Under the pieces are notes generated by a model. The model worked only from the letters and a program-made list of their open reading frames with translations. It did not search any database and had not been told where the DNA came from. Below, in pieces: positions 56,316 to 64,000 of a stretch of DNA of 64,000 nucleotides. The number at the start of each line of letters is the position of its first letter. Position 1 is the first letter of the stretch. This DNA comes from Lolium rigidum (lineage: Eukaryota; Streptophyta; Magnoliopsida; Poales; Poaceae). The DNA lies in assembly GCF_022539505.1 (NCBI RefSeq), contig NC_061511.1:33676620-33740619 (forward strand), in the 5' to 3' direction. The translations under genes were made by a program, and so were the position numbers.

Positions 56316-57566
56316 GTAGCCCCCGAGATTTTGCTTGAATCGTAGAGTCAGGGAAAATCTCCACTGTTTATTTTTATTTGACAATTTAAACTTTTCTATA
56401 TTTCTTTATATAAATTTCTATATTGTACAGGGATATTGGTAGTTGGGGCTAGTTCATCTGACGGATCAGGTACTAGTTAACTGCTCTAGTGGCAATCCGC
56501 AAAAACCTACTTCAAGATCACGTCCCTGGACATGATCTCGGGTTACTGGTGCAAACTTCGACGAGTGCCGCTTAAGGTCTTACCATTCCGTCGAGTCCCG
56601 GTCAAATTTATCGAGTACCTAACGCGTCCGTTAGGAATTTTCTTCGTATCCGTTGATACGGATAAAAATAGCAGAGCGCGGTCTTCGGCGATGCCACGCC
56701 CGGCGAACGGATTACGGGGTCTTACCTTCGCAAATTTGCGGCATTCAGAAATTGATCGCAACTTTGGCGTTCGAGAATATATTGTCGAGTGCTTTTCAGG
56801 CTGTTGGAATGGCACATTTTATCGAGTCAAATATGACTTATATTAATCTCCCGATGGGAGTATATGTAGAGTTAATTATAACTCGAAATATACTCTCTTG
56901 CTTTTCTATCTTTCTTTCTTTTCCTTTTTAAATTTCATCGGGCACGCGAACAGCGTTCCCGATGGGAGTAGCCCCCGAGGCTACAGCCAAGAACTTGTGC
57001 TTGGTTGTAGGCTCAACATTTTAGTCCACCTTGTCGCTATATTGCCATTATTTCCCGATATTCTCTCTTTTCTTTTTTTTTATCTCTCGGGTGCGCGAAC
57101 AGCGCTCCCGATGGGAGTAGCCCCCGAGGCTACAACCAAGAACTTGTGCTTGGTTGTAGGCTCCCGCAATTTCTATATTTGCCATAGTTCGAAATTTTAC
57201 TTTTATCGAAGTAGCCCCCGAGCATTTGGGCAAAAACTTGTTTCTGACCAAAGGCTCCCGAAGTATTCAAATAACTTCTCCTGTCGCCATTCTTCTTTTA
57301 TTTTTCTTGTCGACATACTTTCCTTTGTCAAATGCACTTCATCTCTATTAATAGTCGGGATTTTTCTGCCTTGTGGGTCCATTGTTCCCACCACGTTGAC
57401 ACGTCGTGCAAGTGGGGGACACACGTCCTCCGCTTTTCCTGGCGTACGTATGGTAACGCCTGTGCTGTTCCACTTCAGTAAAAATACCTTTTTACCCTCT
57501 TATCTACTAGATCTTTTTTCACCACACGATTTCTTCATCCAACGGTTCATTACTTCTCCCGAAGCC
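56316..57566. other. PPT of F and upstream region of the antisense gene, with repeated PPT-like motifs
   Basis: Directly inside the LTR the minus strand reads ATCTCGGGGGCTAC, the PPT. The same core recurs as the palindromic GTAGCCCCCGAGGCTAC at 56968-56984 and 57117-57133, and as GTAGCCCCCGAG at 57211-57222. The first two lie in a direct repeat of about 75 bp with a 149-bp period. No ORF supported. Confidence 0.75.
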
Positions 57567-57574
57567 TATATAAA
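57567..57574 (+). promoter_or_regulatory. Probable TATA box of the antisense gene in element F
   Basis: TATATAAA about 137 bp before ATG 57704, in a GC-balanced region after the repeats. Supports an own promoter for the antisense gene. The matching site of A is outside the window. Confidence 0.65.
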
Positions 57575-57703
57575 CCTTTCTTCAACCTCGGTCCACTCCT
57601 TCGCTTGCGCCGCTGTCATCGTTCCCCTCTGCAAAAACTTCCCTTGCGCCCAACTCTGTGTGATCTTCCGCACGCACGAGCATTGCTTTTTCCAGTGCTG
57701 TTG

Positions 57704-60700
57704 ATGCCACCGCGCACGCGACTCACTCGCCACAGTACTCCAGAATCCAAGATGGCCGCTGAAGATCTCGAGTGGGAAAGATCTAAAATCTCCAACCAAG
57801 ACGTCAACATGCTGAAGCGGCTTGGCTTGATGAAGAAAGAAGACGCCATTCGCTTTCCCAGCGAAGAGAGCTACCCCAACCCTCCAATGGAGTACCGGGT
57901 TAGTTTCGTTGATCATCTCATCCGCGGCCTTTCTACCCCAATTCACGATTTCCTCCGCGGCCTTCTCTTTGTCTATGGGATTCAGCTGCACCGGTGACCC
58001 CCAATTCCATCCTTCATATTTCTATTTTCATCACCCTTTGCGAATGCTTCCTTGGAATCACTCCAAATTGGGTTCTTTGGAAACGCATTTTACTGCCTCC
58101 GCGGCAATGGCTCCCACAACGCCACTTATAACATAGGTGGTGTTGTTATTTGTGTCCGAGCCGACGTTGATTACTTCGACGTCAAATTTCTGATTACTGT
58201 CCAAGGATGGCGCAAAAGGTGGCTCTACATACACGAAGAAAGTGCCAACTCGTAGAGCACAACATAGTCCCTTTTGACGGAAGTGCCAAAATTCAACGTC
58301 GCCGCTCTTGGGATGCTTGAAGCTTCCGAAGAAGAGAAAAAGGCGACGAAGCACTTATGTCTCGTATTCATCGGCTCCAAAATACTCGAGGCAAAGAGTT
58401 GTGCGGTGTCCAAATCACTTGCCTACTTTCTTAGGATTAGAGTGCAGCCTCTTCGGGCTCGCAAAAATCCCCTTTGGACATATCTTGGTGTCAATGACGC
58501 CAATAGGCTCTCCAATGATCTTTACGTGAAGGACTTGGAGAAGCTTATTCGAAGAATTTCCTCGGCGAGCAAGAGGGATCCTATTCCTTCCTCTTGCCGC
58601 GTGGAACCATACAGCTCCACCAATCCTCTCCCCAAGGTATTTTGTCTTCTCGAGTTTTTATCTTGTTCCAAATTTTTCCTGCATCTCATTGATATCTCTC
58701 TAACTTTTTCTTTTGTCGTTATTTACTGCAGAACCATCCTACTATGGATTCTCTTCCTCCTCTTCCTGAGGGTGGAGATGTCGAGGAAAGGGCCGTTGTC
58801 GCCGATGACAACCAAGAAGCCCCCTCTTTTGTGAATGAACCCAGATTCCCGAAAATCTGCGGGATCTATTGAAAAGGATGCTGCCTACGAAGGTACTACA
58901 TCGGCACAATCTCCTCCTCCTGCTTGTTTCTCCAAAGAACAAAAGGAAAAGGAGCAATGTCGAAGATTCGGGACTTCCAAACCCGAAGAAGCTGCCCCTT
59001 CACCGCGAAAGGCAGCTTATGATCCATATATCGAGAGTCTCATCAGCTCGTAAGTTTCCTTGTTTCTTTTTATTTTTCTAGTCGAAGAATTTTGTTGGTA
59101 CTGCTTTTTATGCTGCCACCTTTTTCCACAGTGATGAGGATGAAGAAACACCAACTTTGGATGTGGCTGCTCGAACGAGTAGGTCACATACTTTAGTTAT
59201 TTCGGAGAAGCCCGTTGAAGGAGAAGAATCGTCGCCTCCTCAACAAAATGTCGGCACATCTACTCCTCCTTCGAGCCCCCTTGTCCCTTCGCCGAAAAGG
59301 GCAAGGACTGAAGTAATCCCGGAGCCAAGTCTCCAATTGAGTAGTTCGTCGAACCCTATCTTGGATGATGTAAGTTCTCCATACTCTTGTCACTGTCTGT
59401 ACTTCCTCTGTTTGCTTCTAAATGCCATTATATTTTTCTCATACCGAAATTTTTCTTGCTTTGTCTTTTTCTTTCCTTAACCGCCCATGATCAAAGAGCT
59501 TATTCGCATCGGTGCTCAATTCATTGGGTATCGTGAATATGCTCACCAAGCTGAAGGTGATGCCTGCTGCTTTCTTTTTTACCATTACTACTGTTACTCC
59601 TTTGTCGTCGATATTTTAACAAAATTCTATCTTTCTTGGCGAGAGAAATTGGCGGCTATCAACGAGCGTTCCAATGCACTAGCTCAAAAATTAGAGCAAA
59701 GTGAAGAGGCTCGTAAGAAGGCCGAGTTGGACGCTGTTCAAGCTAGAGCGAGAGGCGATAAGGCCAAGGCTGAAGGCTGTTGGTGTCGAAGATCTTAGAA
59801 AGAGACTTCACGCTGCCGAGAATTCGGCGAGCGAGCACATAGCTGCACAATGCTGCTCGCGAGGAAGCGATCCTTAAGCGTATAAGGACGCAAAGTCGTC
59901 GCTTCCTCAGTAAGTATCTGAACCACTTCATATCCTTTGTATTTTCTTCTCTGCATTCATTTGTTGCTCAATAAGTTTCTTTCTTGACAGATAGAACAGC
60001 TCAAGAGTTTGAACTTGAAGATCCCGACAATGATACCCTTCTTGACGCCCTTTCATTCCTCGAGTTTCATGGGTCAGAGGCACGCGAAGGCATTGATCAT
60101 GCCAAAGCGGGGCTGTCGCGGCTCTTTCCCTATTTCTTCCCAAAGAAAGAGGAACCCGCGACTTTCCTGAACTTGGCCAAGTGCTTTAATCCACCCGAAG
60201 ATCTTGGGCTGAGGGTGCGTCATGAGAATATGAAGGTCGCCGTTGAAAATACTGTTGCCTTGGTTGCCGATAGCCAGCAAACTATCGACTGGGCGAAAGT
60301 TGGCGACACTGAGCAGATAGAACAATCAAGATGGAGGTCGCTGATTAAGGCAGCCAAGCCCAACACGAAGAAAATCTTGGCATATCTCGGGATCAAGCCA
60401 GCTTCGACTCCTAGCTCATCAAGGCCGGAGGTCTAGTTGCATGCCTCCTTGTTTTTCCTTTCTCTTGTTTCTTTTGCTCTTGTCGCCATTTTAGCCTTGG
60501 CGACAATTACTCTGTTAGTCCCTACGGGAGAACTTCTTTTGTAATGTCCGTGTAAATTTTCTAGAAAGTAATGAAATTCCTCTTCGTGCTTATCATTGAT
60601 CCTGGGACTTTCTTTTCCAGTTAATATTTGATAATTACTCGACCCCTCCTTGTTCTGCCGCTGCTTCACTGCATCTTCCTTCTCGAAGAAAGTACTAATC

Positions 60701-61640
60701 GACCATAATCCCCTCGAAGGTTCGTCGAGCAGACATTTGCCGGAAGATTTGCAAGAACTTCGACAACAACTTCAATCTATGAAGAAACAGACTCTGGCAA
60801 TGATGGAACAATCTCGGAAAGCATCTGAGCAAGAAAAACTTGCTCTTCAACAAGCCAGAGAAGCTACGGCTGCCAGGGATGCTGCTGTATTAGAAGCAAA
60901 GGGAGCCACAACCCGAGAAAATAGTATGCTCGAGCTGATGCTGGAAGCTAGCACAGATATGTTAGGTACGTTTTTGCGATCTCATGATGCCTTCTCTTTA
61001 TTTTGTTGTGCCTTTCTTCCAATTTCATGCCTTGTCGCTTAATAGGCTCGGTTCTTGATGCTTGCTTGCCGAAGATCAAAGAGTGATCGAGAGAACAAAT
61101 CTTCTCGTCAATCTTTCCCTTAACCATGGCTGTTTGTTACGGGCCACTCCTGAGCGAGACCCAACAAATTGTTAGGTTCCAAGACCGTGCTTGCCAAGTG
61201 CGCGAATTTCTCGGTTTTTGCACGACGACATTAACCCTTGTCTATAGGAATTTATTTCCTCGAAATGAGGTTCCCAAAACTCTTCCTGAATTATTAGAGG
61301 TATTCGAGAGATGCTCCCCGCATTCATAACTTTGTGCGTGCTCAACTCTCTGTTGGAGCGAGATTCGCCATGATTATGATAAACATCTGTCATCCAAAGT
61401 TAGACCTGACGAAGATTGTTGCCTGATTGTCTGGCCAAGAAAACGCGGCGGAAAAATGATATTGACTCAATCGATGATATGGTAGCTCCCGTGGCCGAAT
61501 CGATGATAGATGAGCTTCTTCGGATGGACTCAGAGTTCTTTATCAAGGGTTCTTATGCTGAGCATAAAACAACCAGAGGCTTGTCCGTAGATAGTATCTT
61601 GGGATTTAAGCTGATTTGTACTATATTGGAAACCTTGTAT
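57704..61640 (+). pseudogene. Spliced antisense gene of element F (Transposase_28-type), heavily broken
   Basis: Supplies the N-terminus missing from A: ATG 57704, a basic start, then KISNQDVNMLKRLGLMKKED, then the Transposase_28-like region (TPNSILHISIFITLCECFLG, GGVVICVRADVDYFDVKF). Exon borders match A (58636|58637, 58731|58732, GTAAG near 59050 and 59370, 60429|60430). Frameshifts lie near 57990, 58245, 58318 and 58850, with more in the coiled-coil exon near 59770. The acceptor before the exon at about 59485 reads TTAA where A has TTCAG. The 3' exons run to a poorly defined end near 61640. Shared exons at the protein level show that the gene belongs to the family and is not specific to A. 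Confidence 0.72.
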
Positions 61641-62209
61641 CTCACTTCTTTTTTGATTTCTTTTTTGTATGTCCGAAGAAATTTATTGTATATTGCCGAA
61701 GTCCTCTATATTGTTGAAGCCCCCGAGCCTAACTGGGCAAAGGTTGTACTATTTTTTCCACCTTGAAAGTTTATCTTTCTGTTGTAATAAGACATCCTTG
61801 TTTTTCCCTTGATGGATTGCCAACCTTCGAGTATCTTTGATGTCGAAGTTCTATATTTTTATTGCGAGGTTCTTAAACCAGAGCACTTAAGATTTTTGAC
61901 GTGTACACTATATTTATGATTGCTGGCTTCCGATTTTTATATTTGGCGAGGTATTAAAGTACCAAGGCGAAATATTCCAGTGAATCTATATTGTATGTAT
62001 TTTGAGACTTAGGCGTTGAGCCCCGAGCGTGTCGAAAAATAAGAAGTATATCTCCACTATCTTTATTATATTGCAGCACCACGAGCCCGCCTCATTAAAA
62101 ACCTTTCCGGCCCCACTCGGTGCCCCGAAAAGGAAAAGAGTGCGTACGAAAACTCGCGGGCGTTTCGGTACATTGTATTTTTGCGAGAGAAGAACTATAT
62201 TTTCGACTT
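61641..62209. other. Region between the antisense gene and pol of F, with the conserved hairpin
   Basis: PPT-like GCCCCCGAG near 61720 and GCCCCGAG near 62020. Hairpin with arms CCTTTCCGG and CCGAAAAGG at 62102-62133, one pair shorter on both arms than in A (10502-10535). No ORF supported. Confidence 0.7.
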
Positions 62210-64000
62210 CTAGGCGTAGAACCGCACTGAGCTGCGCCACGTTCCGGGGGTTTTGCTCCTCCACCCTGTCTTCTTGTCCTTTATCTGTATGCTCCTCCTC
62301 AGATTACTTCAGTGACAATGTAAGGGCCAAGCCATGGTGACTCGAGTTTTTCATGACTTTTTTGCGTGAGCCGAAGAACTAGGTCTCCCACCGAAAAGAT
62401 CTTGGCCGCAAACGTCGATCGTGGTAATTCTTCAGAGTCTGTTGGTACTTGGTTACCCTTGATAATACTTCGTCTCGAGCTTCGTCGAGTGCGTCTACGT
62501 CGTCTTCCAATGCTATCACTGGAAGTTTCTTCATTATACTCTGTGACTGCGGGGAGTCGTGCTCTATCTCTATTGGTAGTCTTGCCTACTGCTCCATGGA
62601 CCGGAAAGAACGGGGTTTCTGTGTCGTCTGTATTTGGTGTTGTTCGGATGCTCCACAACACACTTGGTAGTTCTTCGGGCCAGGTATGCCGAGCTTTTTC
62701 CGAGTGGTCCCAACGGGCGTTTCTTGATGCCATTGCGAGATGATGCCATTGGCTTTCTCGACTTGCCCATTGGTTTGAGGATGTGCAACTGACGCAAAGT
62801 GCAACTTGATGCCCACTTCCTTGCAATAATCTTTGAATTCGTGGGATGTAAAGTTACTGCCATTGTCCGTGACGATGCTGTGGGGCACTCCAAATCTGAA
62901 GACGAGGCCTTTTATGAATTTTACTGCGGATGCTCCGTCCGGCGAATTTATCGGCTTTGCTTCTATCCACTTTGTAAATTTGTCGACAGCTACTAGCATG
63001 TATTCCTTTCCTCCTGGCCACGATTTATGTAACTTGCCCACCATATCAAGTCCCCATTGTGCAAAGGGCCATGACAGTGGTATTGGTGTTAGTTCTGCTG
63101 CCGGGGAGTGAGGTTTTGCGGCAAACCTTTGACACGCATCGCAAGTCCTTACTATTTCTTTGGCGTCTTCGATTGCTGTCAACCAGTAGAATCCTGCCCG
63201 AAAAACCTTGGCTGCGATGGCTCGACTACTCGCGTGGTGGCCGCATATTCCTTCGTGTACATCCTTCAGAATTATTCTTCCTTCTTCAGGTGTGACACAC
63301 CTTTGCAGGGCCGGAGATACTCCGTTTGTACAATTCTCCTTTGATCACCGTGAAAGCTTTGGAGCGTCGAATTACTCGCCTTGCCTCAACTGGATCATCG
63401 GGTGTTTCTTTCCTGAGGATGTATGATACATATGCTTGCATCCAAGGAACTTGTACCATCATCACAAACTCTTGTTCCTCTTCATCCTCCGTGGTTTACG
63501 TGAGGGATGTCGAAGTTTTCTCTTTTGCTTTTTTCTGCACCTTGTTTTGGCTTCGTAGATCTCTCCGCTATTTCTTCCCAGAATACTCCTGGCGGGATTG
63601 GGAGGCATTGCGACCCGATATTTGCGAGGACGTCAGCTTCATCGTTGCTCAATCTACTGATGTGATTTACCTCGCATCCATCAAATAGCTTCTCGAGTTC
63701 ATTGTACACCTCCTTGTATGCTACCATGCTATCATTGACTGCGTCACATTGGTTCATAACTTGCTGAGCCACCAATTGTGAGTCGCCGAAGATTTTTAAT
63801 CGAGTTGCACCGCAAGCCTTCGCCATCTTCATCCCGTGTATGAGGGCTTCATATTCTGCTTCATTGTTAGATGCGTTAGGGAACGTCATCCGAAGGATGT
63901 ACTTCAACTTGTCGCCTTCAGGTGATATCGGTACTACTCTGCGCCAGCTCCTTCTACTCTCTTGGACCCGTCGAAATTCATGGTCCGGGTTCTCGATAAG
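62210..64000 (-). pseudogene. Element F pol, RNase H and integrase part, frameshifted
   Basis: Counterpart of 10608-12570. The RNase H starts at MNFDGSKRVEGAGA near 63985 and loses a base near 63938, then reads NNEAEYEAL, GDSQLV and NDEADVLA (63907-63482). Further shifts separate the linker from the integrase zinc finger and core (CDACQRF, VAVDKFTKW, VTDNGSNF, NGQVEKANG; 63182-62586), and the C-terminal part lies in other frames down to TAG at 62210-62212. RT lies beyond the window. Not functional. Confidence 0.85.

Larger units (their letters stand above)
55932..64000 (-). mobile_element. Element F: second copy of the A family, 3' part only
   Basis: 3' LTR at 55932-56315, then PPT, the antisense gene region and the start of the pol region, running off the window. 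Same order and LTR type as A. Far more frameshifts in both genes, so older or less constrained. Expected target duplication is CTTGT (55927-55931); the partner lies outside the window. Confidence 0.88.

Overview
The window is a gene-poor, transposon-saturated block of a plant nuclear genome. The LTR-retrotransposon types, the MULE that carries a B3 gene, and the spliced plant-type genes all point to a grass with a large genome. Pooideae is likely, because the elements called B and E below resemble, from memory, the Sabrina-type elements of wheat and barley. I see no ordinary host gene, rRNA or tRNA gene. A run of N at 49090-49189 marks an assembly gap.

Layout. Element A is a minus-strand Ty3/Gypsy retrotransposon of the Tat type. 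It runs from before base 1 to 40638 and is cut into four pieces by three nested insertions, each flanked by an exact 5-bp target duplication. B (1095-7800, TSD GCTGC) has no pol and one small ORF. C (12571-25476, TSD ATAGA) has 5.45-kb LTRs around a 2-kb interior that holds only gag. D (28242-38516, TSD GTTCC) is a plus-strand Tat-type element with full gag-pol. To the right of A lies the CACTA fragment into which A inserted (40639-42654). It is followed by two same-family LTRs in opposite orientation (42655-44089 plus, 44090-45682 minus). The minus one begins element E, whose interior runs into the gap. After the gap comes a complete non-autonomous Mutator-like element (49199-54368, 9-bp TSD, TIRs of about 110 bp). 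It carries an apparently intact two-exon B3-domain gene and a broken DUF295/F-box-like gene. The MULE sits in an LTR fragment related to the LTRs of C (54378-55931). Element F (55932 to the window end) then cuts that fragment; F is a more decayed second copy of family A.

How the parts work together. In A and F, gag, protease, reverse transcriptase, RNase H and integrase are on the minus strand. Between pol and the 3' LTR lies a second gene on the opposite strand, with several introns and a Transposase_28 ('putative gypsy type transposon') region. In A its eight visible exons join into one frame of about 883 codons with no stop, apart from the B insertion, although the gag-pol of the same element has stops and a frameshift. 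D carries a different, short, acidic antisense ORF in the same position. B, C and E lack pol and would depend on enzymes made elsewhere.

Relative age by nesting: CACTA, then A, then B, C and D inside A. C has the most similar LTR pair and looks youngest. F and the CACTA fragment look oldest by their number of lesions. Family names and domain names are recalled, not searched.
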